Part shown: piece after piece, positions 7,469-15,123 of the stretch
Layout: every line of letters begins with the position of its first letter
Numbering within the stretch: position 1 is the stretch's first letter
Assembly: GCA_016213135.1 (NCBI GenBank)
Contig: JACRBQ010000038.1
Span: forward strand, 1-32,300
Length of the DNA: 32,300 nucleotides
Reading direction: 5' to 3'
From: Chloroflexota bacterium
GTDB lineage: Bacteria > Chloroflexota > Anaerolineae > Anaerolineales > VGOW01
Program-made: the position numbers and the translations under genes
Notes under the pieces: generated by a model
What the model was told of the DNA's origin: nothing
Database searches by the model: none
Seen by the model: only the letters and a program-made list of their open reading frames with translations

Positions 7469-7999
7469 ATGCAATCAGACGCCATGATCCACTCTAAACA
7501 GCGCGTACTCTTGCTGACCTTTATCGCTTGGCTATCTATGCTTGGCTTTGACTTCCTCTTGCACGCCGGTCTCTTAGCCGGACTCTACGTTCAACCCAGC
7601 CCGTTCCTGTTGCCTCCTTTGACGGCCTTTGCATTGATTCCGGTTGGCTATCTATCATTTCTCCTGTTGGCCGTTCTGCTGGTTTGGCTGATGATACGAC
7701 TGAAGCTGGCAGGATGGCGCCAGGGCGCCCTCTTCGGGCTGGAATTGGGCGGCCTTGCGTGGGGGGCCTTCGTGCTAGGCTTGCTCTCTGTCTCGACTGC
7801 CAGTCTCCCTCTACTCATGGGTTGGTTTATCGGGCAGACGCTGGAAATGGCGATGGCAGGCGCGGTCATCGGAAGTGGTTTAGCGGGTGTGCGTTTGCGG
7901 CGGCTGTTTGGAGTAGTCATAGTTTTTGTGCTGCTGTCAATAATCACGACGATTATCCTGCAATCTTTGGGAGTAGTTCCCACAACACGCATATCATAA
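7469..7999 (+). CDS. Hypothetical multi-pass membrane protein
   Basis: 176 aa with four to five hydrophobic helices: about residues 13-35, 45-72, 80-105, 112-135 and 143-168. No motif that I recognise, no long soluble domain and no signal cleavage site. Start is uncertain: TTG 7463, ATG 7469 or ATG 7484; none has a good ribosome site (weak GGGAAA before 7469). It lies between two cassette-boundary repeats and reads in the majority direction of the array. Four-helix proteins of unknown role are common in environmental integron cassettes, but nothing here gives a function. Confidence 0.6.
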   Translation: MQSDAMIHSKQRVLLLTFIAWLSMLGFDFLLHAGLLAGLYVQPSPFLLPPLTAFALIPVGYLSFLLLAVLLVWLMIRLKLAGWRQGALFGLELGGLAWGAFVLGLLSVSTASLPLLMGWFIGQTLEMAMAGAVIGSGLAGVRLRRLFGVVIVFVLLSIITTIILQSLGVVPTTRIS

Positions 8000-8004
8000 G
8001 CGCC

Positions 8005-8031
8005 GCCCGACCTCGGCATCCAGCGTTGGCC
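8005..8031 (+). repeat. Minimal attC-like remnant
   Basis: GCCCGAC (8005-8011) and GTTGGCC (8025-8031) lie 13 bp apart and are flanked by AAGCG and CGCTT. They resemble the outer boxes of an attC site with nearly all of the inner stem deleted. It is too short for normal recombination, but sits exactly between two genes. Confidence 0.3.
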
Positions 8032-8044
8032 CGCTTACTTCACC

Positions 8045-8866
8045 ATGATACCCACGAACACAGAAGGTCCGACACCTGATGTTGAGCTAAATGCCGTGTT
8101 ACATGAACTGGTGACGAGCGTTCAGGCCATCTTGGGCGACAACTTCATCGCCGCTTATCTACAAGGCTCATTTGCCGTGGGTGATTGGGATACCCATAGC
8201 GATGTTGATTTTGCGGTCGCTGTCGACCACGAAGTATCCGAGACGCACTTGGCGGCGCTGCAATCAATGCACGCCAGAATCTACGACTTGGATTCTAACT
8301 GGGCCAAGCATCTGGAAGGATCATACTTCCCCAGGGAAACGCTCCGACACGATGACCCATCCAGAACGCCGCTTCTGTATCTGGACAATACCAGCCGGGA
8401 ACTGGTCAGGTCAGACCATGACAATACGCGGGTCGTTCGCTGGGTCACGCGAGAACATGGGATCGCTTTGGCTGGTCCGGATGCACACGGGTTGATTGAC
8501 CCGGTCACCGCCGACGATTTGCGACAGGAAGTGCTGGCGACGATGCGGAATTGGGCGCAACAAGTCCTCGCCAATCCCGACCAAATGGATAATCGGTGGT
8601 ATCAGCCATTTGCCGTTTTGAGCTATTGCCGTATGCTCCATACGTTGCACACCGGAAGAGTCGGCTCAAAGCCGGCGGGCGCACAGTGGGCGATCAGCGC
8701 ACTCGATAGCCGTTGGGCTGATCTCATTAAGCGGGCATGGGAAGAACGACCCAATCCCTCCCTGAAAGTGCGGCAAAAAGCCGAGCCAATTGACTTCACG
8801 CGCACCTTGGACTTTATCAAATACGCACTGGCTGTAAGTCAGCAATATGCAAGTGCCCAGCCGTAA
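8045..8866 (+). CDS. Aminoglycoside adenylyltransferase-like nucleotidyltransferase
   Basis: 273 aa. N-terminal nucleotidyltransferase domain with GSFAVGDWDTHSDVDFAV (41-58): the G-S pair and aspartates D53 and D55 match the metal- and ATP-binding set of ANT-type enzymes. A helical C-terminal domain (about 160-265) contains the block PFAVLSYCRMLHTLHTGRVGSK typical of AadA-like proteins, where it helps to hold the drug. The likely reaction is transfer of AMP from ATP to an aminoglycoside or related hydroxyl compound, in the cytoplasm. The sequence is only distantly like aadA, so resistance cannot be assumed. aadA genes are classical integron cassette passengers, which fits this setting. The ATG is the first in frame; no strong ribosome site is visible. 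Confidence 0.8.
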   Translation: MIPTNTEGPTPDVELNAVLHELVTSVQAILGDNFIAAYLQGSFAVGDWDTHSDVDFAVAVDHEVSETHLAALQSMHARIYDLDSNWAKHLEGSYFPRETLRHDDPSRTPLLYLDNTSRELVRSDHDNTRVVRWVTREHGIALAGPDAHGLIDPVTADDLRQEVLATMRNWAQQVLANPDQMDNRWYQPFAVLSYCRMLHTLHTGRVGSKPAGAQWAISALDSRWADLIKRAWEERPNPSLKVRQKAEPIDFTRTLDFIKYALAVSQQYASAQP

Positions 8867-8895
8867 TTCACTATCATTTCGGAGGTCAAACGCCG

Positions 8896-9405
8896 GTGAT
8901 TGAGATTCGCGCTGAAGAGCCGGAAGACATCGCGGCCATTCGGCGGGCGCATCAGCAAGCGTTTCACCCTAGTCCCAATGAGGCCTGCCTCGTCGAATTA
9001 CTACGCCAGGCTCGCAAAGCGCCGATTTCATTGGTCGCGCTCTCAGAAGGACAAATCGTCGGCCATGTCTTGTTCTCGCCCATTGCGATCGTTCCCGCCC
9101 CGATCCGCGGTCTCGGCCTCGCCCCCATTGGCGTTTTGCCTGCATTCCAGAAACAGGGCATTGGCTCGAAACTGATTGAGCAGGGGCTGCGAGACTGCCG
9201 GCGGAGCGGCTATGATTGGGTGGTGGTGTTGGGCGATCCACACTTTTACTCTCGGTTTGGCTTCGCGCGCGCCCGGGCTTATCAGTTGGAGAACGAGTAT
9301 GACGCCGATGAAGAGTTCATGGTGATGGAGCTTCGGACGGGCGCTTTGCGCGGGATCAAGGGAATGGTGAAATACCGGCCCGAGTTCAACGAAGCTGGGT
9401 GTTGA
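8896..9405 (+). CDS. GNAT family N-acetyltransferase (YhbS-like)
   Basis: 169 aa. The GTG start follows GGAGG at 8881-8885. Residues 1-140 show the GNAT fold, with IVGHVLFSPI (beta-4 strand), LAPIGVLPAFQKQGIGSKLI near 76-95 carrying the acetyl-CoA pyrophosphate loop Q-K-Q-G-I-G, and VVVLGDPHFYSRFGF near 112. The LGDP-FYSRFGF block is typical of the YhbS group. It should transfer acetyl from acetyl-CoA to an amine; the acceptor is unknown. The gene follows the adenylyltransferase gene by 29 bp, without an attC-like site between, so the two may share a cassette. An attC-like site follows at 9418. Confidence 0.88.
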   Translation: MIEIRAEEPEDIAAIRRAHQQAFHPSPNEACLVELLRQARKAPISLVALSEGQIVGHVLFSPIAIVPAPIRGLGLAPIGVLPAFQKQGIGSKLIEQGLRDCRRSGYDWVVVLGDPHFYSRFGFARARAYQLENEYDADEEFMVMELRTGALRGIKGMVKYRPEFNEAGC

Positions 9406-9417
9406 AAAGTATCCAGC

Positions 9418-9490
9418 GGCCAACACGGTATGCGCCCGACTCGCTGGGCTGCGCGCTTGCTTCGCGTGCCGCTGAACGCCGCCGTTGGGC
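9418..9490 (+). other. Probable attC site, last of the cassette region
   Basis: GGCCAAC (9418-9424) and GTTGGGC (9484-9490) are near-complementary outer boxes 59 bp apart. The interior holds a GCGCGC-rich hairpin around TTGCTT. It starts 13 bp after the GNAT stop codon, the usual attC position. The inner L pair is weaker than in the site at 2692-2791. Confidence 0.5.
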
Positions 9491-9797
9491 GGGCCGTGAA
9501 CGTAGTGACATATGATGAACTCCCGGTACGGGAATTGGCGCCTGGCGCAAGAAGCGCTTCGTTCCTTCAACCTGGTGGAAAGTGTGGGTGTTGGGCGCTT
9601 TCCCCATCAGCATCGGTATCCCCGCTGTTACGATGACCATGAACTCGCCGACCTTGCCGCCTGTATTGGCGGCGGCGTGTGCGGCGGCCACCCTGCTGGG
9701 ATTGGCAGTCGCGCCGTTGCCGGGCAAATGGGCGGCAGAGCGTCCTCTGGATCTGATGTGGCTTGTCGCCGATGGCGTGGGCTCCGCCGATTATACG
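9491..9797. other. Gene-free stretch before tRNA-Lys
   Basis: Open frames of 60-113 codons occur on both strands, but none has a ribosome site, a recognisable motif or a plausible boundary; several run into the tRNA. I see no gene here. The right end holds the tRNA promoter. Confidence 0.5.
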
Positions 9798-9826
9798 TTG
9801 ACGCAAGGGGACGGGCGTGCTAGAAT
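9798..9826 (+). promoter_or_regulatory. Promoter of tRNA-Lys
   Basis: -35 TTGACG (9798-9803), 17-bp spacer, -10 TAGAAT (9821-9826). The predicted start is about 7 bp upstream of the tRNA 5' end at 9840. Confidence 0.8.
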
Positions 9827-9872
9827 CCGCTTCACATTCGGGCCGCTAGCTCAACGGTAGAGCAGGGGCCTT

Positions 9873-10514
9873 CAAGTGGAGCGCCGACAGAGAAGAAAAA
9901 GAATCTGCCGGATGAACGTTGCGGTATGCTGGAACCCTAACCCGTAAGGTATGGCAACCAGCAGGCAACCCTCAATGACCGGGCGTCTGAAGGAATCTCA
10001 TGCACACAAAAGACGCTGGAACCATAGGCGAACTGGCGGTCATCTTACAACTGAAACAGGCAGGCTACACGCTCTTCACCGAAGAGCGGAGATAACAGTT
10101 CCATTGATCTGATTGTACTCAGCGATGAACAGTTACTCCGAGGTCAGGTGAAATCGTGCAAACTGGTCCACGGAACGGCGACACTGCCTCTCCGTAAGGC
10201 CGGCCCCAATGGCTACTTGCGTAAGTATATAGATGAGCCGGACACGATTGACTTCTTTGCTCTGTATGTGCATGATACTGAGCAGATAGCCTATATCTCG
10301 GCTAAGGAAGCTTTCGAAAGCTGTCCGGGCAGTACCCGCCTTGTCTTCAGAGTTGACCCCCCTAAGAACAACCAAGAGCAGGGGGTGCGATTTCTGTCTG
10401 ATTACGCCGACTTTGAGGGAGTCCTCAGAGACTATGAGCAACGCGCCTGAGACGGCGAAGATATAGTCCAGACCACCACCCCAAACGGGGGCCGGGGAAA
10501 CCCGGAGTGGTATG
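9873..10514 (+). mobile_element. Group I intron in tRNA anticodon loop
   Basis: 642 nt. The 5' exon ends in CUU and a GAG inside the intron (9879-9881) can pair with it, putting the required U-G wobble at the 5' splice site; the same CUU/GAG P1 pairing is used by the cyanobacterial tRNA-Leu intron. The last intron base is G (10514), as group I splicing demands. AAGATATAGTCC (10458-10469) matches the conserved 3' core (P7/J8-7) of many group I introns, and GTCTG (9985-9989) can pair with CAGAC (10469-10473). The endonuclease gene is inserted between the 5' and 3' halves of the core. The subgroup is probably IC3, as in other bacterial tRNA introns. Confidence 0.85.
10000..10450 (+). pseudogene. 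Intron-encoded PD-(D/E)XK homing endonuclease (I-Ssp6803I type), frameshifted
   Basis: Frame one from ATG 10000 encodes 31 residues (GELAVILQLKQAGYTLFTEER near 10-30) and stops at TAA 10093-10095. The frame starting at 10091 continues without a break as DNSSIDLIVLSDEQLLRGQVK and on to the stop at 10450, about 150 aa in all. This is the size and layout of I-Ssp6803I, the PD-(D/E)XK homing enzyme of the Synechocystis tRNA-fMet intron: a Glu in an early G-E-x-A helix (E11 here), an Asp in S-I-D-L, then Q-x-K. All three catalytic positions are present, so only a one-base shift between about 10085 and 10093 spoils the gene. It is either a recent loss of function, a sequencing error in CGGAGATAAC, or programmed frameshifting. 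The distal part alone could start at GTG 10148, but would lack E11 and the Asp. Confidence 0.78.
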
Positions 10515-10582
10515 TTAAGCCCTTGGTTAGAGGTTCGAATCCTCTGCGGCTCACTCGCCCGAATGGAAAGAAGAAGCGCCAA

Positions 10583-10617
10583 CGCGCCCGGCTGTCCTCT
10601 CTGGATCGCCGGGCGCG
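10583..10617 (+). terminator. Hairpin downstream of tRNA-Lys
   Basis: CGCGCCCGGC (10583-10592) pairs perfectly with GCCGGGCGCG (10608-10617), followed by the modestly T-rich CTGGTGTTTAATT. It lies 30 bp after the tRNA and probably ends its transcript. The stretch from here to 10729 shows no gene. Confidence 0.55.
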
Positions 10618-10729
10618 CTGGTGTTTAATTCAACAATGCCATGACTCATCCGCTCTCGGTTAGGCGTTGCGCCGCAACGTCTCTACGTGGCCCAACAGGC
10701 GCCCTGCCATACCCGGCGGGGTGTTTTGC

Positions 10730-11962
10730 TTAACGCCTCACCAGCTTGTACACCGCCCCGTTGTGGTCGATCACATATAGCTCGCCGCTCGCGTCCTCGC
10801 CAAAAGAGCTGATGTTGTAACCGGTTTCCATGAATACGGCGCGCTGCCACCCGCCTGCGCCGTCGGGCACGAGGCTCCAAATGATCCCCGAGCAGTAGTC
10901 GCCAAACAAATAGACGCCGCTCAGTTCGGGCAGGGCGCTGCCGCGATAGACGTATCCCCCGGTGACGGAGCAGCCGCCCTCGTTGTGCAAGTATTCGGCG
11001 ACGGGGGCGGTGAGGCCGGCCACCGGGCCGGAGGCGGCGTAGGGGTGCGCGCCCTCAACAAGATTCCAGCCGAAGTTCAGCCCCGGCGGAAACGGCGCAG
11101 GGACGAAATCGATCTCTTCCCATTGGTTTTGCCCCACGTCGCCAAGCCACAGGTCGCCGGTGGCGCGGTCGAAGCTGAAGCGCCACGGGTTACGCAGGCC
11201 CATCGCCACTATTTCCGGTTTCGCGTTAGGGGCGTTCACGTCGAGGCGGAGCAGTTTGGCGAGCAGGGCGTTGGGGTTCTGGCCGTTGCCTTGCGGGTCG
11301 CCCTGATCGCCGCCGTCGCCCATGCCGATGTATAGGAGGCCGTCGGGGCCAAAGACGATGCCGCCGCCGTTGTGGTTGGGATAGGGCTGGGCAATGTGAA
11401 GGAGTGCTTTGCCGCTGTCCGAGTCGGCGAGGTTGGGATCGGCGGAGACGGTATAGCGGCGGATGTAAGTGTCGCCGCCCGCGCCGGTGAAGTTGACGAA
11501 GAATTGGCCGTTGGCGGCGTAGTCCGGGTGGAAGGCGAGGCCGAGCAGGCCGCGTTCGTTGGCGCTATCGTCCACGATGGAGGTGATATCGAGGAAGGGG
11601 GTGGGCAGCAGTTGGCCGTCCACGACCAGCCGAATGAGGCCGCGTTGTTCGAGGATGAATAGCCGCGAGTCGCCGCCGTGGGTGAGATAGGTGGGGCGGG
11701 TGAGTCCATCGGCGATGAGTTGCAGGGTGCAGCACGTGGGGTCGGGCGGGGATGCGGGTGCGGGGGTGTCGGTGAGGGTTGGCGATTCGGCGGGCGGCGG
11801 GGTTGCAGCAGGCGGCAGGGGTGGTGGGGCGGTGGCGCGGGCGGGTGATGCGGCCACCGTGGCGAGGGTGGCGGGCGGTGGTTGGGTTGGGGCGCGGGTG
11901 TCGGCGGCGCGGCAGGCGGCGAGGGTCAACAAAAAAAATAGGGCGATAAGGGTTCGTTTCAT
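10730..11962 (-). CDS. PQQ-dependent sugar dehydrogenase-like lipoprotein
   Basis: 410 aa. A lipoprotein signal ([17 protein letters not shown], lipobox Cys 17) is followed by a Pro/Ala/Thr-rich linker to about residue 75, then a six-bladed propeller of the soluble glucose dehydrogenase/sorbosone dehydrogenase (GSDH) family. Typical family blocks are ERGLLGLAFHPDY, HNGGGIVFGPDGLLYIGMGDGG, MGLRNPWRFSFD and LWLGDVGQNQWEEID; their loops supply the His, Arg and Asp residues for PQQ and calcium in characterised enzymes. It would oxidise a sugar or other alcohol outside the membrane, passing electrons to an unknown acceptor; some family members do not bind PQQ, so activity is not certain. Start: the ATG overlaps the stop of the upstream GNAT gene (TAATG), implying one transcript. 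Longer upstream readings run through the GNAT gene in another frame and are spurious. Confidence 0.88.
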   Translation of the reverse strand: MKRTLIALFFLLTLAACRAADTRAPTQPPPATLATVAASPARATAPPPLPPAATPPPAESPTLTDTPAPASPPDPTCCTLQLIADGLTRPTYLTHGGDSRLFILEQRGLIRLVVDGQLLPTPFLDITSIVDDSANERGLLGLAFHPDYAANGQFFVNFTGAGGDTYIRRYTVSADPNLADSDSGKALLHIAQPYPNHNGGGIVFGPDGLLYIGMGDGGDQGDPQGNGQNPNALLAKLLRLDVNAPNAKPEIVAMGLRNPWRFSFDRATGDLWLGDVGQNQWEEIDFVPAPFPPGLNFGWNLVEGAHPYAASGPVAGLTAPVAEYLHNEGGCSVTGGYVYRGSALPELSGVYLFGDYCSGIIWSLVPDGAGGWQRAVFMETGYNISSFGEDASGELYVIDHNGAVYKLVRR

Positions 11963-12933
11963 TAGATGCGCTTTTCCATCCAGACCAGTGTTTGCAGCGG
12001 GCGAAAGCCGAGTTCTTGCAGCAGGGTTTCGGCCTGGCCGGCGGGGTGGTCGAGGCGGGTGGCGAAGGTGCTGCCGGCAAGTCGGCTGAGGGCGATGGTG
12101 AGCAGGGGGCGTTCGAGTTGCGCCTGCCATTCGGGGCGGATGACGAGATTGAGTTGGTTGGGCGAACCGTAGGCGGTGTCGAGGCGGGCGAGGCCGAGGA
12201 GTTTGTTGTTGTCGGGTTGCTCGGCAAGCCAGCGCCGGGTGGTGCGCGCGTTGAAGAGGTCGGCGAGCGCGGCCCAGAGGGTGGGTCGCCAGTCGGCGGG
12301 GCGCAGAGGGCGTGTCCAGTTGAAACCTTCGGGGCGGACGGCGGTGACGAGGGTGTATTCGGTTTGCCAATCGGCGAAGCGCGCGGGGCGAATTGCGATG
12401 CCGGGCGCGGGGTCGGGGCGCGTGCGGGTGGTGGCGACTCGCTCCCAGGTGGTGCGGGTGGTGAGGGTGTGGAAGCCGAGTTTCTCGTAGAGTTCCAGTG
12501 CGCCAATGTTTTGGCGGTGGACTTGCAGGAGGACGCGGGTTGCGCCGCGACTGCGGGCGAGGTCGATGGCGGCCTGGGTGAGGGAATGGCCGATGTCGTT
12601 GCGGCGGTGCTCGGGGTGGACGGCGACGTTGGCGATGAGCCAGGTGGATGAGTCGTATTCGGCGGGCTGGGTGCTGACGTTGCCGACGACGCGGCCGCCT
12701 TCGAGCCAGACGTAGCCGAGTTGCCATGAAGGGGAGAAGGAGCCGAGGAGCCACAGTAGCGGGCCTGAGTTGGCGAGGCTGCGCATTTCGCGGACGGCGC
12801 CCCAGCCCTGACGGTCGAGTGTGTCGCCGAAGCACAGTTCCATGAGGGCGGCGACGCCGCCGAGGTGGCGCTGGAGGTTGATGGGGCGCAAGCCCTGTTC
12901 GGCGGCGGGGAGGCGGGCGGTGGTGGCGGCCAT
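11962..12933 (-). CDS. Tandem GNAT-domain acetyltransferase
   Basis: 323 aa with two GNAT-fold halves. The first (about 15-165) is complete: [21 protein letters not shown] near 98-118 includes the acetyl-CoA loop R-R-N-D-I-G, and [20 protein letters not shown] near 140 is the typical C-terminal strand-helix. The second (about 175-320) is degenerate, lacks a clear R/Q-x-x-G-x-G/A loop, and keeps only the general fold pattern and the ending [20 protein letters not shown]. Such tandems include the mycothiol synthase type, but nothing ties this one to a substrate. The stop codon overlaps the start of the dehydrogenase lipoprotein gene. It is divergent from the serS T-box leader, with about 35 bp between its start and the opposing promoter. 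Confidence 0.82.
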   Translation of the reverse strand: MAATTARLPAAEQGLRPINLQRHLGGVAALMELCFGDTLDRQGWGAVREMRSLANSGPLLWLLGSFSPSWQLGYVWLEGGRVVGNVSTQPAEYDSSTWLIANVAVHPEHRRNDIGHSLTQAAIDLARSRGATRVLLQVHRQNIGALELYEKLGFHTLTTRTTWERVATTRTRPDPAPGIAIRPARFADWQTEYTLVTAVRPEGFNWTRPLRPADWRPTLWAALADLFNARTTRRWLAEQPDNNKLLGLARLDTAYGSPNQLNLVIRPEWQAQLERPLLTIALSRLAGSTFATRLDHPAGQAETLLQELGFRPLQTLVWMEKRI

Positions 12934-12968
12934 AGGGGGTGAGTTATTCTACCCCGCAACGCCGACGT

Positions 12969-12996
12969 TTGCCCGCTGCGCGGGTTGCGGTATAAT
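12969..12996 (+). promoter_or_regulatory. Promoter of T-box-serS
   Basis: -35 TTGCCC (12969-12974), 16-bp spacer, -10 TATAAT (12991-12996). The predicted start near 13003 is followed directly by the T-box leader. Confidence 0.7.
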
Positions 12997-13002
12997 GCGC
13001 GC

Positions 13003-13238
13003 AATTCCATACCGAAAGACGGTGAAGGAGATAAGTATCCGGGCGCGGCTTTTCAGAAAGCTGCTGGTTGATGCGAAGCGGCAGGCGGCCCCGGTGAAAT
13101 CGGCTCTGGACGTTGCCCCCGATGAGGTGTGGCCGGGTTTGCCCGTTATCGCTGAGAGGCCGGGTCGGCGCCCGGCGAAAGCAGGTGGCACCACGAGCGG
13201 CCCCTCGTCCTGCAAACGGATGAGGGGCCGTGTTTTGT
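13003..13238 (+). promoter_or_regulatory. T-box riboswitch (serine) with terminator
   Basis: Stem I landmarks appear in order: the AGTA element (13036-13039), CAGAAAG (about 13055) followed by GGTTGATGCGAAG (about 13066-13078), and GGTGAAATCGGCTCTGG (13093-13109), where TCG at 13100-13102 is a plausible serine specifier codon. The antiterminator T-box GCAGGTGGCACCACG (13181-13195) would pair with the uncharged tRNA CCA end. The terminator is CGGCCCCTC (13198-13206) with GAGGGGCCG (13222-13230), followed by TGTTTTGTT. Uncharged tRNA-Ser should favour read-through into serS. The longest upstream reading frame of serS covers this leader and is not a real start. Confidence 0.9.
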
Positions 13239-13264
13239 TAATTCACCAATTCAAGGAGACAGCC

Positions 13265-14530
13265 ATGCTCGATCTCAATTTGATTCGCACACAGCCCGAT
13301 GTGGTGCTGGCTTCGATGGCCCGGCGCGGACTCGACGCGCCCATCGACGAGGTGCTGTCGCTGGACGCGCGGCGGCGGGCGCTGTTGACGGAGGCCGAGC
13401 AGTTGAAAGCGGCGCGGAACGCGGTGTCGAAGGAGATCGGGAAGATCAAAGACGCGGCGGAGAAGCAGGCCAAGATCGCCGAGCAGAAGGGCGTGGGCGA
13501 CAAGATCGCGGCGCTGGATGAACGGTTGCGGCAGGTGGACAGCGAGATGTTTACGCTATTGAGCGCCCTGCCTAACTTGCTCGATGCCCGCGTGCCCGAC
13601 GGCAAGGACGACTCTGAGAACGTGGTGCTGCGAACGGTGGGGCCGGTGAGCACGCTGCCCTTTGAGCCGAAGCCGCACTGGGAGTTGGGCACGGCGCTGG
13701 GCATCATCAATTTCGAGGAGGGCGTGAAGCTCACCGGCTCGCGCTTCTATGTGCTGCACGGGGCCGGGGCGCGGTTGCAGCGGGCGCTCATCGCGTGGAT
13801 GCTCGACCTGCACATCCGGCAGGGGTACACGGAAGTGTACACGCCGTTCATGGTGAAGGAAGAGACGATGTTCGGCGCGGGGCAGTTGCCCAAGTTCCGC
13901 GACAACCTGTACCGCGACGTGGAAGAGGATTTGTGGATGGTGCCGACGGCGGAAGTGCCGGTGACGAATTTGCACCGCGACGAGATTCTGGACGCGGCGG
14001 ATATGTCGAAGCTGTACACGGCGTACACGCCGTGCTTCCGGCGCGAGAAGATGGCCGCCGGGCGCGATGTGCGCGGTATCAAGCGCGGGCATCAGTTCGA
14101 CAAAGTGGAGATGTACGCCTTCACCCTGCCGGAAAATTCCGACGCGGCGCTGGAGAAGATGCGCGAGGACGCCGAGTTGACGTGCGCGGCGCTGGGGTTG
14201 ACCTACCGGGTGAAGCAGTTGTGCGCCGGCGACGTGGGCTTTGCCGCGCGGACGACGTACGACATTGAGGTGTGGGCGCCGGGGCAGCAGGAGTGGCTGG
14301 AGGTGTCGTCGGTGAGCAACTGCGGCGACTTTCAGGCGCGCCGGGCCAACGTGCGCTTCAGGCGCGAAGCGGGGGCCAGGCCGGAGTTTGCCCACACGCT
14401 CAACGGCTCGGGGCTGGGGCTGCCGCGCACGATGATTGCGGTGATGGAGAATTACCAGCAGGCCGACGGCAGCATTGCGGTGCCCAAAGTGCTGAAGCCG
14501 TGGATGGGCGGCATTGAGGTGATTCGGTAG
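13265..14530 (+). CDS. serS: Serine--tRNA ligase
   Basis: 421 aa, the normal length. It charges tRNA-Ser (and tRNA-Sec) with serine, using ATP, in the cytoplasm. Residues about 1-105 form the N-terminal arm with a two-helix coiled coil (rich in K, E, A and R between 30 and 100) that grips the tRNA. The class II core follows: motif 2 [20 protein letters not shown] with the R-G-x-x-R-x-H-Q-F block, and motif 3 [20 protein letters not shown] near 379-398. The block [15 protein letters not shown] is also typical of SerRS. ATG 13265 is set by AAGGAGA nine bases upstream; it lies about 25 bp after the T-box terminator. Expression is controlled by the T-box leader. Confidence 0.97.
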   Translation: MLDLNLIRTQPDVVLASMARRGLDAPIDEVLSLDARRRALLTEAEQLKAARNAVSKEIGKIKDAAEKQAKIAEQKGVGDKIAALDERLRQVDSEMFTLLSALPNLLDARVPDGKDDSENVVLRTVGPVSTLPFEPKPHWELGTALGIINFEEGVKLTGSRFYVLHGAGARLQRALIAWMLDLHIRQGYTEVYTPFMVKEETMFGAGQLPKFRDNLYRDVEEDLWMVPTAEVPVTNLHRDEILDAADMSKLYTAYTPCFRREKMAAGRDVRGIKRGHQFDKVEMYAFTLPENSDAALEKMREDAELTCAALGLTYRVKQLCAGDVGFAARTTYDIEVWAPGQQEWLEVSSVSNCGDFQARRANVRFRREAGARPEFAHTLNGSGLGLPRTMIAVMENYQQADGSIAVPKVLKPWMGGIEVIR

Positions 14531-14589
14531 AGGCGGACTTTGCGTACTTTGTTGCAGCGAATTCATTCGCCGGGCGACGGAGGTGACGG

Positions 14590-15093
14590 TTGAGCGGGCC
14601 GGAGTTGACGCGGTTTGTGATTGCGTTCCTTTCATTTTTGATCATGCTCACCGGGCTGGCGGGCACGGTGCTGCCCGCACTGCCGGGGCCGGAGCTGATG
14701 TGGCTGGGGGCGCTGGCTTACGGCGTGTTCGCCGGGTTCGGCAAGTGGGGGCCGTGGCTGTTTGCGCTGATAACGCTGTTGACGATTGCCAGCGAGGTGG
14801 TCACCTTTGCGCTGGGGCAGGCGGGCGCGGCGCGACAGGGGGCCTCGTGCCTGTCGATCATCGTCAGTGCGGCGCTGGGGCTGGTGGGGATGTTCGTGAT
14901 CCCGGTGGTGGGGGCGCTGCTCGGCGCAATGCTGGGAGTGTTTGCGGTGGAGTATTACCGGCGGCGCGATTGGAAAGAGGCGTGGCGCGCGACGACCGGG
15001 ATGTTGTGGGGATACGGTTTGTCGCTGGGGGCGCAGTTTGTGATCGGGTTGGCCGTGATGTTTGTGTGGGGAGTTTGGGTCTGGGCGGGGTAG
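14590..15093 (+). CDS. DUF456 family membrane protein
   Basis: 167 aa with five to six hydrophobic helices (near 8-28, 32-50, 55-75, 85-118, 135-165). The glycine-rich helix VGMFVIPVVGALLGAMLGVFAVEYYRR and the opening LTGLAGTVLPALPGPELMWLGALAYG are characteristic of the DUF456 family. These are inner-membrane proteins of unknown role with glycine-zipper-like repeats. The start is TTG 14590, chosen because GGAGGTGA ends four bases before it; no ATG is available. It follows serS by 59 bp and may be cotranscribed. It converges on the HEAT-repeat gene. Confidence 0.82.
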   Translation: MSGPELTRFVIAFLSFLIMLTGLAGTVLPALPGPELMWLGALAYGVFAGFGKWGPWLFALITLLTIASEVVTFALGQAGAARQGASCLSIIVSAALGLVGMFVIPVVGALLGAMLGVFAVEYYRRRDWKEAWRATTGMLWGYGLSLGAQFVIGLAVMFVWGVWVWAG

Positions 15094-15123
15094 GGGCGCA
15101 TATCTCAGCCCGTGCGGCCGGGG

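Larger units (their letters stand above)
9840..10553 (+). tRNA. tRNA-Lys(UUU) split by a group I intron
   Basis: 5' exon 9840-9872 holds the acceptor strand GGGCCGC, D-arm GCTC...GAGC and anticodon stem GGGGC followed by CTT. 3' exon 10515-10553 begins TTAA, then GCCCT closes the anticodon stem; the T-arm AGAGG-TTCGAAT-CCTCT and acceptor strand GCGGCTC follow, with A as discriminator. Joining them gives a 72-nt cloverleaf with loop CUUUUAA, so anticodon UUU (Lys), with the split between anticodon bases 1 and 2. CCA is not encoded. Body sequence and loop resemble bacterial tRNA-Lys. If this is the only tRNA-Lys(UUU) gene in the genome, splicing would be essential. Confidence 0.85.

Noticed and set aside
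9386-9727. 113-residue minus-strand frame
   Set aside because: It spans the attC-like site and the end of the GNAT gene in antisense, with no recognisable motif or start signal.
9582-9860. 92-residue plus-strand frame before tRNA-Lys
   Set aside because: It runs across the tRNA promoter into the tRNA, has no ribosome site and matches no family.
9840-9890. Unspliced tRNA with anticodon TCA (selenocysteine or suppressor)
   Set aside because: Read through the intron boundary the loop would contain TCA, but the 3' half of the anticodon stem does not follow; it lies 640 bp away after a group I intron, giving UUU.
10660-10696. GTTAGGC and GCCCAAC boxes near each other
   Set aside because: Their order is the reverse of attC outer boxes on either strand and they flank no gene boundary.
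10730-12835. 701-residue frame on the minus strand covering both the dehydrogenase and the GNAT gene
   Set aside because: Residues before the lipoprotein signal are an Arg/Pro-rich shadow of the GNAT gene, which occupies another frame with clear domain motifs.
12821-13264. N-terminal extension of SerRS by 148 residues
   Set aside because: It covers the promoter and the T-box leader with its terminator; the ATG at 13265 has the ribosome site and the normal SerRS N-terminus.
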